A stretch of DNA of 64,000 nt from Gammaproteobacteria bacterium (GTDB lineage: Bacteria > Pseudomonadota > Gammaproteobacteria > Steroidobacterales > Steroidobacteraceae), in NCBI GenBank assembly GCA_025350055.1, contig JANXYK010000001.1, positions 62,001-126,000 on the forward strand, read 5' to 3'. Below, in pieces: positions 8,181 to 18,468 of the stretch. The translations under genes and the position numbers were made by a program. Below the pieces are notes generated by a model. The model worked only from the letters and a program-made list of their open reading frames with translations. It was not told the DNA's origin and searched no databases. Every line of letters starts with the position of its first letter. The first letter of the stretch is position 1.

Positions 8181-9113
8181 ATGGGAGCGCCATTGTACTG
8201 GTGGGTCAATCTCTCGCAGTCGCGACGTCACGAGCTCGACGCGGGTTACCTGTGGTCGGTCGCGCCCTCGATGCGCCGCGCCCGTCCGGGGGATATCGTC
8301 TTCGTGCATTCCGGCCGGCAGGTGGCGCAGCTCGGCCTGGTCACGGGTGCGCCCTTTGCGGCGCGTCGCAGTGTCGCGGCCGGGCGCCGTGGCGTCCGCC
8401 GCAGCAGCGAGGGTCTGCGCCTGCCCGTGCATTTCGAGGAGCTGCTGCAACCGCTGCAGCCCGCAAAGCACCTCGTGGCGCTGAAGAAGGCGCTGCCGGC
8501 ACGGCTCTCGCCGCTGCGGGCCAGCGGTGATGCCAACCCGGCGGTGTATTTCTGCGCGCTGAGCGAGCCGCTGGCGGCGCTGCTGTGCGAACTGCTCGGC
8601 GGCCAGGTCGAGGAGCTGCAACGTGCCGCGCCCGCGCTCGAGAATTCCGAGCGGGCCGACGATGTGGCCGAGCAGGCGCTGCTGGCCAGGCTCGATCTGG
8701 ATGCCGGCACGCGCAAGCGCCTGCTCAGTGCGCGCCGTGGGCTGGGTGTCTATCGCGAGCATGTGGAGCGCCATGAGCAGTCTTGTCGGCTCACGGGGCT
8801 GCTCGACCGGCGTCACCTGCGCGCGCGCCACATCAAGCCCTGGCGTGACTGCAACGATCGCGAAAAACTCGATGGTGCCAACGGCCTGCTGTGCTCGCCG
8901 CACATCGACCAGCTGTTCGAGCGCGGCCTGATTTCCTTCACCGATGCCGGCGATCTGCTGGTCGCGCGGCAGCTCAATCCCGCGGTGCTGCAGGCCTGGG
9001 GCATCACCATGCCCCGCAATGTCGGGCCGTTCCAGACCGGCCAGTGCAGCTATCTGGAGTGGCATCGGCTGCAGGTCTTCGAACATGGCGAGGGCGGTCG
9101 GCGCATCGCCTGA
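8181..9113 (+). CDS. HNH endonuclease with EVE/PUA-like N-terminal domain
   Basis: A 310-residue two-part protein. Residues 5-60 (LYWWVNLSQSRRHEL ... ARPGDIVFVHSGRQVAQLGLV) resemble the EVE/PUA-like fold that reads modified bases in several restriction enzymes. The middle (60-200) is helical and unassigned. Residues 200-262 are an HNH_2-type nuclease domain: CRLTGLLDRRHLRARHIKPW (His217), DGANGLLCSPHIDQLFERG (Asn234, His241) and LISF. Such fusions are typical of modification-dependent (type IV-like) restriction nucleases. No partner methylase is nearby. The HNH call is strong and the EVE-like call moderate. Start chosen because YWWVN follows at once. Confidence 0.8.
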   Translation: MGAPLYWWVNLSQSRRHELDAGYLWSVAPSMRRARPGDIVFVHSGRQVAQLGLVTGAPFAARRSVAAGRRGVRRSSEGLRLPVHFEELLQPLQPAKHLVALKKALPARLSPLRASGDANPAVYFCALSEPLAALLCELLGGQVEELQRAAPALENSERADDVAEQALLARLDLDAGTRKRLLSARRGLGVYREHVERHEQSCRLTGLLDRRHLRARHIKPWRDCNDREKLDGANGLLCSPHIDQLFERGLISFTDAGDLLVARQLNPAVLQAWGITMPRNVGPFQTGQCSYLEWHRLQVFEHGEGGRRIA

Positions 9114-9139
9114 GGCCTCGAGTCTCTATACTGGCGGCC

Positions 9140-9757
9140 ATGGCAACCAGAGCACTGTTTCCCACGCTGGTCTACTCCGCCAGCCTGCAGCCACGCGCTG
9201 GCGCGGCGCTGAACCGCCAGTTGCTGCGCGAGTGCGTGCAGCTGCGCCATGACGATCGCGCCGGACGCGACTGGTCGGCGCGCAACTATCCGGGCGGCTA
9301 CACCTCGTACCAGACGCAGTGCCGGCTGCAGAACATCTCGCCGACCTTTGCACGGCTGGAGCGGCTGCTCGGCGCGCACGTGCGCTGCTACGCCGCGGCG
9401 CTCGATTTCGACCTGCGCGGCCGCGCGCTGGTGATGACCGATTGCTGGGCCAACCTCATGCGTCGCCAGGTGGTGCACAGCCTGCACCTGCATCCGCTGG
9501 CCAGCATCAGCGGCACCTACTATGTGCGCACGCCGCGCGGCTGCGCCGGGCTGAAGTTCGAGGACCCGCGACTCGAGCGCTTCATGGCCGCACCGCCGCG
9601 CAAGGCCAGCGCCCGTGCACGCAGCCGCGCCTGGGTGGTGTACCCGGCGCGGGCCGGTTCACTGCTGTTGTTCGAGAGCTGGCTAAGGCACGAAGTGCCG
9701 CCGAATCCCGTGAACGCAGAGCGCGTCAGCGTCAGTTTCAATTACAGTTGGTTTTGA
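9140..9757 (+). CDS. TIGR02466-type putative 2OG-Fe(II) oxygenase
   Basis: A 205-residue protein with the plan of the TIGR02466 family of predicted 2-oxoglutarate/Fe(II) oxygenases. The double-stranded beta-helix features are visible: SLHLHPLASISGTYYV (His116/His118), FEDPR (Asp142), and LLLFESWLRHEVPPN with His184, followed by ERVSVSFNY with Arg195 for 2-oxoglutarate. Family function is unsettled. It starts 26 bp after the HNH gene and its stop overlaps the rhomboid start by one base, so HNH, oxygenase and rhomboid may be one transcript. Confidence 0.75.
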   Translation: MATRALFPTLVYSASLQPRAGAALNRQLLRECVQLRHDDRAGRDWSARNYPGGYTSYQTQCRLQNISPTFARLERLLGAHVRCYAAALDFDLRGRALVMTDCWANLMRRQVVHSLHLHPLASISGTYYVRTPRGCAGLKFEDPRLERFMAAPPRKASARARSRAWVVYPARAGSLLLFESWLRHEVPPNPVNAERVSVSFNYSWF

Positions 9758-10350
9758 TGAGTGCTAACAACCTGTTATTGGCCGTCATCGCGATCGCCAG
9801 CCTGCTCGGCCTCTACGCGCAGCCGGCGCTGATCCAGAAGTGCCTGTTCCGTCCGTACTGGCTGCTGCCCAGGCGCCAGTACCTGACGCTGCTGACCAGC
9901 GGCTTCGTGCACGCCAATGTGCCGCACCTGCTGTTCAATGCGCTGACGCTGTGGTCTTTCGGCAGTCCGCTCGAGCGGGCCATGGGCACGCCGCAGTACC
10001 TGGCGCTGTATTTCGTCTGCCTGTTCGTCAGCGATTGGGGCACCTGGATCAAGCACCATGCCAATCCCGACTACGCCTCGCTCGGCGCCTCGGGCGCGAT
10101 CCTGGGCGTGCTGTTCGCATCGATCGTGTACTTTCCAACCCAGTCGATATCGTTCATTTTCCTGCCGATCCCGATACCCGGACCGCTGTTCGCGGTCGGC
10201 TACCTGGCCTACACCTGGTACGCCTCGCGACAGGCGCGCGGCAACATCAACCACGATGCCCACTTCAGCGGCGCGTTGGCCGGCCTGGCCTTCGTGGCGC
10301 TGTTCGATCCCTACGTCTTGAGCCGCGCCGTCGACATGCTGCTGCACTAG
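9757..10350 (+). CDS. Rhomboid-family intramembrane serine protease
   Basis: A 197-residue polytopic protein. The rhomboid catalytic serine is in SLGASGAILG (Ser112) and the catalytic histidine in HDAHFSGALAG (His169). His57 and Asn61 of HLLFNALTL match the conserved oxyanion region. Five or six transmembrane helices are predicted. Rhomboids cut substrate proteins within the membrane; the substrate here is unknown. ATG overlaps the upstream stop by one base, suggesting coupling to the oxygenase-like gene. Confidence 0.88.
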   Translation: MSANNLLLAVIAIASLLGLYAQPALIQKCLFRPYWLLPRRQYLTLLTSGFVHANVPHLLFNALTLWSFGSPLERAMGTPQYLALYFVCLFVSDWGTWIKHHANPDYASLGASGAILGVLFASIVYFPTQSISFIFLPIPIPGPLFAVGYLAYTWYASRQARGNINHDAHFSGALAGLAFVALFDPYVLSRAVDMLLH

Positions 10351-10365
10351 CCCTACCAATTGCGG

Positions 10366-11712
10366 ATGAAAGACCTCACCCAGGGTTCGATTCGCACCCA
10401 CCTGATCACCATGGCCATACCGATCGCCATCGGCATGCTGTTCCAGACGCTGTATTTCCTCATCGACCTGTATTTCGTCGCGCGGCTCGGCAACGCGGCG
10501 ATTGCCGGTGTCGCCTCGGCTGGAAACCTCAGCTTCCTGGTGCTGGCCTGCACGCAGGTGCTCGGGGTCGGCACCGTGGCGCTCATCTCGCAGTCCGTCG
10601 GCCGCAAGGATCAGCCCGCGGCAAACCTGGTGTTCAACCAGTCGTTGAGCCTGGGGCTGTGCTGCGCACTGGCCTGCCTGGTGTTCGGGTATCTGGGCGA
10701 GCGCGGTTTTGCCGGAGCCTTCGGGTCCGATGAGGCCACGCGCATCGCGGGCGGCACGTACCTGCGCTGGTACCTGCCGGCATTGGCGCTGCAGTTCACG
10801 CTGGTGGCGATGGGCTCGGCACTGCGCGGCACCGGCATCGTCAAGCCGACCATGATGGTGCAGATGCTCTCGGTGCTGCTCAACATCGCGCTCGCGCCGA
10901 TCCTGATTGGTGGCTGGCTCACCGGGCATCCCCTCGGCGTGGCTGGCGCGGGCCTGGCCAGTTCGATCGCGGTGCTGGTCGGCGTGCTGGTGATGGCGAT
11001 CTATTTCTACCGCCTCGAGCACTACGTTGCAGTCGATCGTGCGCTGATGCCGCCGCGCTGGCGCAGCTGGCGCCAGATCCTGGCGATCGGTCTGCCCTCG
11101 GGCGGCGAGTTCCTGATGATGTTCGTGATCTTCGGCTTCCTGTTCTGGGTGGTGAAGCCCTTCGGCGCGCAGGCGCAGGCCGGTGTTGGTGTGGGTTCGC
11201 GCGTGATGCAGGGCATTTTCCTGCCGGCGATGGCCGTGGCCTTCGCCGTGGCGCCAGTGGTCGGACAGAATTTCGGCGCGCAGCATTACGAGCGCGTGCG
11301 CGCCGCCTTTCGCAATGCTGCGTTCATGAGCGCGCTGTTGATGGTGCTGGCGATGGTGCTGTGCTTATGGCGTGCCCCGTCGCTGATCAGGTTCTTCACC
11401 AGCGACGGGGCGGCGATACAGGTAGGCTCTGACTACCTGCGCTATCTTTCCTGGAATTTCCTCTGCAGCGGTTTCGTGTTCACCTGCTCGGGCACGCTGC
11501 AGGGGCTGGGCAACACCTGGCCATCCTTGTGGAGCTCGGCCTCGCGCCTGTTCACCTTCGTGGTGCCGGTGCTGTGGTTGTCAGTACAACCGGATTTCGC
11601 GATCACCCACGTGTGGGTGGTGTCGATCATCTCGGTGACGCTGCAGGCGCTGCTGATCGGCGCGTTGCTGCTGCGCAAGCTGATGCAGCTGCCGGTAACC
11701 CGCGCCGCCTGA
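10366..11712 (+). CDS. MATE-family multidrug/toxin exporter
   Basis: A 448-residue, 12-helix inner-membrane protein of the MATE family. Visible features include the opening helix region TMAIPIAIGMLFQTLYFLID, the helix AIAGVASAGNLSF, and the second-half repeat beginning at about residue 230 (ILAIGLPSGGEFLMMFVIF), as expected for the two-bundle MATE fold. These antiporters export cationic compounds using Na+ or H+. ATG 10366 is chosen over an in-frame TTG two codons earlier; no good ribosome site is seen for either. Confidence 0.88.
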   Translation: MKDLTQGSIRTHLITMAIPIAIGMLFQTLYFLIDLYFVARLGNAAIAGVASAGNLSFLVLACTQVLGVGTVALISQSVGRKDQPAANLVFNQSLSLGLCCALACLVFGYLGERGFAGAFGSDEATRIAGGTYLRWYLPALALQFTLVAMGSALRGTGIVKPTMMVQMLSVLLNIALAPILIGGWLTGHPLGVAGAGLASSIAVLVGVLVMAIYFYRLEHYVAVDRALMPPRWRSWRQILAIGLPSGGEFLMMFVIFGFLFWVVKPFGAQAQAGVGVGSRVMQGIFLPAMAVAFAVAPVVGQNFGAQHYERVRAAFRNAAFMSALLMVLAMVLCLWRAPSLIRFFTSDGAAIQVGSDYLRYLSWNFLCSGFVFTCSGTLQGLGNTWPSLWSSASRLFTFVVPVLWLSVQPDFAITHVWVVSIISVTLQALLIGALLLRKLMQLPVTRAA

Positions 11713-11721
11713 GCGTTGCCG

Positions 11722-12060
11722 CTATTTCAGCGGCAGCTGATCGATCTTCGCCGCGCAGATGAAGTCGTTGTCCGAGAGCCCATTGACCGCATGCGTGTTG
11801 TAGCGCACGCGGCAATAGTTGTAGCCGACTTCGAGATCGGGATGGTGATCCTCGATGTTGGCGATGTGCGCCAGCGCATTCACGAAGCTCATCGTGCGGT
11901 AGAAATCGATGAACTTGAATTCGCGCCGGATGCTGCGCGCATCGGTGGCGAGCTGCCACTCGGTGGCGAGCTTGCCCATCTGCGCGCGCGCCGCTTCGCT
12001 CGTGAGTGCCGGGATGCCGCCTTCGCAGGGCACGCAGCGCCGGGATGCCAGATCGTTCAT
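11722..12060 (-). CDS. phhB: Pterin-4a-carbinolamine dehydratase
   Basis: A 112-residue PCD/DCoH-family enzyme that dehydrates 4a-hydroxytetrahydropterin, recycling the pterin cofactor of aromatic amino-acid hydroxylases. Conserved pieces seen: LATEWQL, REFKFIDFYRTMSFVNALA, and the active-site IANIEDHHPDLEVGYNYCRVRY. The ATG at 12060 has a GGAG ribosome site (AAGGAGCAAGCACC) and is preferred to an upstream ATG at 12093. It lies 13 bp downstream of ispG on the same strand. No phenylalanine hydroxylase is in the window. Confidence 0.92.
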   Translation of the reverse strand: MNDLASRRCVPCEGGIPALTSEAARAQMGKLATEWQLATDARSIRREFKFIDFYRTMSFVNALAHIANIEDHHPDLEVGYNYCRVRYNTHAVNGLSDNDFICAAKIDQLPLK

Positions 12061-12073
12061 GGTGCTTGCTCCT

Positions 12074-13324
12074 TCAGGTAGGGGTGTTGGCACCGCGCTT
12101 CGGATAGCGGCGCGCCACGTACTGCTCGACCAGCTGCTGGAATTCCTCGGCGATGTGCTCGCCCTTGAGCGTCACGGTCTTGGCGCCATCTTCGTACACC
12201 GGCGCCACCGGGCGCTCGCCGGTGCCGGGCAGGCTGATGCCGATGTTGGCGTGCTTGCTCTCGCCCGGGCCATTTACCACGCAGCCCATCACCGCGACCG
12301 AGAGTTCCTCGACGCCCACGTGACTGCGCCGCCACTCCGGCATGCGCCTCCGCAGGTGTTCCTGGATGCTCTGCGCCAGGGTCTGGAAGAAAGTGCTGGT
12401 CGTGCGCCCGCAGCCGGGGCAGGCGGTGACCAGCGGCGCGAAGCTGCGCAGCCGCATGGTCTGCAGCAGCTCCTGCGCCACATACACCTCGCGGCGCCGA
12501 TCGCCCTCGGGCTCGGGCGTCAGCGAGATGCGGATCGTGTCGCCGATACCTTCCTGCAGCAGGATCGCGAGCGCGGCACTCGAGGCAACGATGCCCTTCG
12601 AACCCATGCCCGCTTCCGTGAGCCCGAGGTGCAGCGGCTGGCGCGTGCGGCGCGCGAGTTCGCGGTACACGCTGATCAGATCCTGCACGCCTGAGACCTT
12701 GGCCGAGAGCACGATGCGGTTCGCGGGCAGGCCGAGTTCGATGGCGCGCACGGTACTGTCGACGCAGGATCGCACCAGCGCCTCGCGCATCACAGCCGGC
12801 GAGGATTGTGGCTCGGGTAACTGGTTGTTGGCATCCATCAGCCGCGCCAGCAGTTCCTGATCGAGGCTCCCCCAGTTCACGCCGATGCGCACCGGCTTGT
12901 CATAACGACAGGCGAATTCGATCAGCGTCGCGAACTGCGGATCGCGCTTGCTGCCGCGACCGACATTGCCCGGATTGATGCGGTACTTGGCGAGCGCCGT
13001 GGCGCACTCAGGGTGATCGGCCAGCAGCTTGTGGCCGTTGTAGTGGAAATCGCCGATCAGCGGCACGGTGCAGCCGGCCGTGTGCAGGGCATCGCGGATC
13101 GGCGCCACTGCGGCGGCGGCCTCATCGCTGTTGACGGTGATGCGCACCAGCTCCGAGCCGGCCTCCGCCAGCTCGCGCACCTGGCGCACCGTGGCCGCGA
13201 TATCGGCCGTATCGGTGTTGGTCATCGACTGCACCGCGATCGGCGCGCCGCCGCCGACCGCAATGCCGGCGATGTCCACCTGCAGCGTGCTGCCGCGATG
13301 CGGATAATGATCCAGAGCTTCCAT
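12074..13324 (-). CDS. ispG: 4-hydroxy-3-methylbut-2-enyl-diphosphate synthase (IspG/GcpE)
   Basis: A 416-residue [4Fe-4S] enzyme of the non-mevalonate isoprenoid pathway, converting methylerythritol cyclodiphosphate to HMBPP. The N-terminal barrel shows [18 protein letters not shown] and RITVNSDE. The C-terminal reductase domain carries the cluster cysteines in ACPGCGRT and [11 protein letters not shown] central stretch between about residues 280 and 300 corresponds to the family's usual segment; length is slightly above the E. coli form. It is transcribed divergently from the glycine operon. Confidence 0.96.
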   Translation of the reverse strand: MEALDHYPHRGSTLQVDIAGIAVGGGAPIAVQSMTNTDTADIAATVRQVRELAEAGSELVRITVNSDEAAAAVAPIRDALHTAGCTVPLIGDFHYNGHKLLADHPECATALAKYRINPGNVGRGSKRDPQFATLIEFACRYDKPVRIGVNWGSLDQELLARLMDANNQLPEPQSSPAVMREALVRSCVDSTVRAIELGLPANRIVLSAKVSGVQDLISVYRELARRTRQPLHLGLTEAGMGSKGIVASSAALAILLQEGIGDTIRISLTPEPEGDRRREVYVAQELLQTMRLRSFAPLVTACPGCGRTTSTFFQTLAQSIQEHLRRRMPEWRRSHVGVEELSVAVMGCVVNGPGESKHANIGISLPGTGERPVAPVYEDGAKTVTLKGEHIAEEFQQLVEQYVARRYPKRGANTPT

Positions 13325-13360
13325 CGGCCTTAATTGTAGAGGCAGCGGAAGCCTTGCTGT

Positions 13361-13366
13361 TATGAT
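13361..13366 (+). promoter_or_regulatory. Probable -10 box of the glycine-cleavage operon
   Basis: TATGAT matches the -10 consensus in five of six positions. It lies in the short divergent gap after ispG, about 26 bases before the first riboswitch aptamer, giving a transcription start near 13373. No strong -35 is visible at 16-18 bp spacing. Placement is inferred from the riboswitch position. Confidence 0.45.
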
Positions 13367-13391
13367 TCGCGCCTCGTTGAAAGATCTGTCC

Positions 13392-13590
13392 GAAGAGTTC
13401 CGCCGTCACGGCCCTGTGGGCCCACGCGGTGGACGCCGAAGGCGCAATTCCGCCCGGAAACGCTCAGGCACCCGGAACGGCAGATGCAGACGAGCTCTGG
13501 AGAGCGGTGGCCGAATGTGGTCATCCACCGAAGGGGTGCGGCGGCAGGCTTTGGCTGGCTGCCCGATCTCTCAGGTACGAAGGACAGAGG
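13392..13590 (+). ncRNA. Tandem glycine riboswitch
   Basis: Two consecutive glycine aptamers. Aptamer 1 has the core CCGAAGG at 13436-13442, CTCAGGCA at 13463-13470 and CCGGAAC at 13472-13478. Aptamer 2 opens with GCTCTGGAGAGC (13494-13505) and has CCGAAGG at 13528-13534, ATCTCTCAGGTA at 13566-13577 and GGACAGAGG at 13582-13590. A linker of about 15 bases separates them, as in the well-known Vibrio cholerae gcvT element. It is followed at once by an intrinsic terminator and gcvT, so glycine is expected to turn the operon on by preventing termination. Confidence 0.92.
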
Positions 13591-13635
13591 GGCGGCCGGT
13601 GCCTTGAGCGTCAGGGCAGCGGCCGCCCTTTTTTT
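13590..13635 (+). terminator. Intrinsic terminator, expression platform of the glycine riboswitch
   Basis: GGGCGGCC (13590-13597) pairs perfectly with GGCCGCCC (13621-13628), followed by seven T residues (13629-13635). The 5' arm begins at the last base of aptamer 2, the arrangement used by ON-type glycine switches. Readthrough enters gcvT 32 bases later. Confidence 0.9.
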
Positions 13636-13667
13636 ATGGCCCGATAGCCGGGCCGGGAGCCGAGCGC

Positions 13668-14771
13668 TTGGGACTGAAAACGCCGCTGTTTGATCTGCAT
13701 GTCGCCCTCGGCGGCCATATGGTCGATTTCGGTGGCTGGGATCTGCCAGTGAACTACGGTTCGCAGATCGAGGAACACCAGGCGGTGCGCCGCAGCGCGG
13801 GCGTGTTCGATGTCTCGCACATGTGCGTGATCGATCTGGTGGGTGCGCGCGTGCGTGAATTCCTGCGCTACCTGCTCGCCAACGATGTCGCGCGCCTCAG
13901 GTTGCCCGGCAAGGCGCTGTATAGCTGCATGCTGCGCGTGGATGCCGGCATCCTCGATGACCTGATCGTCTATTTTCTGGACGACCAGCATTTCCGCCTG
14001 GTGGTGAATGCCGGTACACGCGACCAGGACCTGGCCTGGATACGCCAGCAGGCCGTGGCCTTCGAGGTTGCGGTCACCGAGCGCAAGGAACTCGCGATGC
14101 TGGCGGTGCAGGGCCCCGAGGCGCGCGCACAGCTCGCGGCGCTGTTGAGCGCAGACGAGGCGGCCGCAGCCCTGCAGCTCGGCGTTTTCAGTGGTGCCGC
14201 CATCGGTGGCTCATGCGGCGCGCATTTCATTGCCCGCACCGGCTATACGGGTGAAGACGGCTTCGAGGTCATGCTCGACGCTGCTGCCGCCGCGTCGCTG
14301 TGGACGCGGCTCAACGAGCGCGGCGTGCAATCCTGCGGGCTCGGTGCGCGCGATACGTTGCGGCTCGAGGCCGGCATGAATCTCTACGGCAGCGACATGA
14401 ACGAGAATTTCCACCCGCTCGAATCAGGCCTGACCTGGACAGTGGCCTTCGAGCCGCGTGAGCGCAACTTCATCGGTCGCTCCAAGCTCGATGCGGTGCT
14501 TGAGTACGGCAGTGAGCGTGCGCTCACCGGCCTGCTGTTGGATGATCGAGCCATCATGCGCGCGCACCAGCGCGTGCTCACGAGCGCGGGCATTGGGGAG
14601 ATCACCAGTGGCAGCTTTGCGCCCAGCCTCGGGCGCTCGGTGGCGCTGGCGCGCGTGCCCACCGCAGTCGCTCTGCCAGGCACACAGGTGCAGGTGGAGG
14701 TGCGCGGCAAGGCGCTGCCGGCGCGCGTGGTGCGCCCGCCCTTCGTGCGCCACGGCAAAGTGCTCGTGTAA
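13668..14771 (+). CDS. gcvT: Aminomethyltransferase, glycine cleavage T protein
   Basis: A 367-residue T protein that transfers the aminomethyl carbon from lipoyl-H protein to tetrahydrofolate, releasing ammonia. Family features: GLKTPLFDLHVALGGHMVDF and GGWDLPVNYGSQIEEH at the N-terminus, FDVSHMC, the folate-binding TGYTGEDGFEVML, and LGARDTLRLEAGMNLYG. The start is a TTG at 13668, preferred because GGGAG lies 8 bases before it and the encoded MGLKTPL matches the usual N-terminus. No alternative in-frame ATG exists. First gene after the glycine riboswitch. Confidence 0.95.
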   Translation: MGLKTPLFDLHVALGGHMVDFGGWDLPVNYGSQIEEHQAVRRSAGVFDVSHMCVIDLVGARVREFLRYLLANDVARLRLPGKALYSCMLRVDAGILDDLIVYFLDDQHFRLVVNAGTRDQDLAWIRQQAVAFEVAVTERKELAMLAVQGPEARAQLAALLSADEAAAALQLGVFSGAAIGGSCGAHFIARTGYTGEDGFEVMLDAAAAASLWTRLNERGVQSCGLGARDTLRLEAGMNLYGSDMNENFHPLESGLTWTVAFEPRERNFIGRSKLDAVLEYGSERALTGLLLDDRAIMRAHQRVLTSAGIGEITSGSFAPSLGRSVALARVPTAVALPGTQVQVEVRGKALPARVVRPPFVRHGKVLV

Positions 14772-14802
14772 GCACACAGAATTCGCACAGGAGATCGTGA
14801 CG

Positions 14803-15192
14803 ATGAGCAATGTACCCGCCGACCTGCATTACGCCCGCAGCCACGAATGGTTGCGCGAGCTGCCCGATGGGAGCGTGGAAATCGGCATCAGCGATCATGC
14901 CCAGCACGCGCTCGGCGACCTGGTGTTCGTCGAGGCGCCGGCAGTTGGTCGCAAGCTCAAGGCGGGCGAAGCCTGTGCCGTGGTCGAATCGGTCAAGGCG
15001 GCATCGGACGTCTACAGCCCCGTGGGCGGCGAAGTGCTGGCGATCAACGATGCGCTGGTGAAGGCACCGGAACTGATCAACCAGGATCCTTACGGTGCGG
15101 GCTGGATCTGGCGCCTGCGTCCCGATGGGGCCATTGCTGCCGCCGGATTGCTCGATGCGAACACCTACTCTGCCGTAGCGGAAGCGGGCTGA
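14803..15192 (+). CDS. gcvH: Glycine cleavage H protein (lipoyl carrier)
   Basis: A 129-residue H protein that carries the aminomethyl group on lipoamide between the P, T and L proteins. The lipoylated lysine is in ESVKAASDVYSPV (Lys65). YARSHEWLRELPDGSVEIGI and DHAQHALGDLVFVE are standard N-terminal features. CAGGAG precedes the ATG. It sits 31 bp after gcvT and 30 bp before gcvPA. A lipoate ligase/synthase and L protein are not in the window. Confidence 0.95.
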   Translation: MSNVPADLHYARSHEWLRELPDGSVEIGISDHAQHALGDLVFVEAPAVGRKLKAGEACAVVESVKAASDVYSPVGGEVLAINDALVKAPELINQDPYGAGWIWRLRPDGAIAAAGLLDANTYSAVAEAG

Positions 15193-15222
15193 AGCGCCAG
15201 CAGATCTCTCAAGGAGCCGCAC

Positions 15223-16592
<1,370 letters not shown>

Positions 16593-16596
<4 letters not shown>

Positions 16597-18083
16597 GCCT
16601 CGATCTGTGCGAAGCGCTGATTTACGACTATGGTTGTCCGGGGCGTGGTGCGCACAGTCAGTGGCCGGCCGCCGAGGCCGCGCCGCCGGCGATCCCTGCG
16701 GCCCTGAAGCGCAAACAGCGCGCAGCGCTTCCCGAAGTGAGCGAGCTCGATGCGCTGCGCCACTACACGCGCCTCTCGCAGCTGAATTTTTCCATCGACA
16801 CGCATTTTTATCCGCTCGGCTCCTGCACGATGAAATACAACCCGCGCGCCTGCAATGCCGCGGCGATGCTGCCGGAATTCCTCGGCCGTCATCCGCTGGC
16901 CAGCGCGCGCCACAGCCAGGGGTTCCTCTCGTGCATGTACGAGCTGCAGGAGATGCTGCAGGAAGTCACCGGCATGCAGGGCGTGGCGCTCACGCCGATG
17001 GCCGGCGCGCACGGCGAATTCGCCGGCGTGGCGATGATCCGCGCCTACCACCGCGCGCGCGGTGATTTGAAGCGCAACGAGATCATCGTGCCGGCCGCGG
17101 CGCATGGCACGAATCCGGCCACCGCCACCATGTGCGGTTGCGTGGCGCGCGAAGTGGCCGTGGGTGCCGATGGCGACGTCGATATCCAGGCCCTGCGTGC
17201 CGCGGTCGGGCCGCAGACCGCCGGCATCATGTTGACCAATCCCTCGACGCTGGGTGTGTTCGAGCGACGCATCGAAGAGGTCGCGCAGATCGTGCACGAT
17301 GCCGGTGGCCTGCTGTACTACGACGGCGCCAACCTCAATGCGATCCTCGGCAAGGTGCGGCCGGGCGACATGGGTTTCGATGTGATCCACATGAACCTGC
17401 ACAAGACCTTCTCGACGCCGCACGGCGGTGGTGGTCCGGGCGCGGGCGCGGTGGGCGTAGGGCCGCGCCTGCTGCCGCTGCTGCCGCAGCCGATCGTCAC
17501 GCGCACGGTGGAGGAGGGCCAGCCGCACTATCGCTGGCTGGACGCGCACGATCTGCCGCTATCGATCGGCCGGCTGGCGGGTTTCATGGGCAACGCCGGC
17601 GTGCTGCTGCGCGCCTACGTGTACATGCGCATGCTGGGCCGCGCCGGCATGAGCCGGGTGGGCGAATTCGCGACGCTGAATTCCAACTACCTGCACAAAC
17701 GCCTGCAGCAGGCCGGTTTCACGGCCGCCTATCCGCAGCGTCGCGCCAGCCACGAGTTCATCCTGACCTTGAAGCCGCAGCTGCAGGAGCTGGGCGTGAG
17801 CGCCATGGATGTGGCCAAGCGGCTGCTCGATTTTGGATTCCACGCGCCAACTACTTATTTTCCGCAGCTGGTGCCAGAATGCCTGCTGATCGAGCCGACC
17901 GAGACCGAGAGCAAAGAGACCCTGGATGCCTTCGTCGCAGCCATGAGCGAAGTATTGCGCGAAGCGGCCAGCACGCCTGAAGTCCTGCGCACGGCGCCGC
18001 ATCGCATGCCGGTGCGCCGCCTCGATGATGTGCGCGCGGCCCGCGAGCTCGACCTGGCGCATCGCCCCGCGGTCCTGGGCTAG
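16593..18083 (+). CDS. gcvPB: Glycine dehydrogenase (decarboxylating) subunit 2
   Basis: A 496-residue beta chain of the split P protein, carrying the PLP lysine in [20 protein letters not shown]. Other conserved parts: [14 protein letters not shown] near residue 70, NPATATMCG, and [14 protein letters not shown]. The C-terminus has [10 protein letters not shown] and [20 protein letters not shown]. It completes the glycine cleavage P component with GcvPA. Only 4 bp separate its stop from dgkA. Confidence 0.95.
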
Positions 18084-18087
18084 TACC

Positions 18088-18459
18088 ATGCAAATCGCCC
18101 GCGACAAGCCGCGCGGCTTCACGCGCCTGTTCAAAGCCTTTGGCGCCAGCTGGAAGGGATTGCAGGGTGCATTCCGCGAAGAAGCCGCGTTCCGCCAGGA
18201 ACTGGGCTTCGCTGCAATCGCCGTGCCATTGGGCCTGTGGCTGGGGCACAGCGGCATCGAGCGCGCGCTGCTGGTCGCGCCGGTATTTCTGGTGCTGATC
18301 GTCGAGTTGCTCAACAGCGCCATCGAGGCCACGGTCGATCGCATCGGTCTCGAGCGTCATGTGTTGGCGGGGCTCGCTAAGGATATCGGCTCAGCGGCAG
18401 TGCTCATGTCTTTCGTGCTGCTCACCTGCGTGTGGGCGCTGGTGTTGCTGGGTCGTTGA
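18088..18459 (+). CDS. dgkA: Diacylglycerol kinase (prokaryotic DgkA)
   Basis: A 123-residue, three-helix inner-membrane kinase that phosphorylates diacylglycerol, recycling lipid released by periplasmic glucan and lipoprotein-related reactions. The family hallmark EEAAFRQELGF and the active-site VELLNSAIEATVDRIG are clear, as is the closing AKDIGSAAVLMS. The start at 18088 gives the expected length. It follows gcvPB by 4 bp, an unusual companion for glycine cleavage genes. Confidence 0.94.
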   Translation: MQIARDKPRGFTRLFKAFGASWKGLQGAFREEAAFRQELGFAAIAVPLGLWLGHSGIERALLVAPVFLVLIVELLNSAIEATVDRIGLERHVLAGLAKDIGSAAVLMSFVLLTCVWALVLLGR

Positions 18460-18468
18460 GAGGTTTGC

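Noticed and set aside
9775-11286. 503-codon minus-strand frame opposite rhomboid and MATE
   Set aside because: The plus-strand proteins are well-recognised membrane families; the antisense product is Gln/His/Arg-rich noise.
13636-13667. ATG at 13636 as the gcvT start
   Set aside because: It is out of frame with gcvT and meets a stop within a few codons; the TTG at 13668 has a good ribosome site and the family N-terminus.
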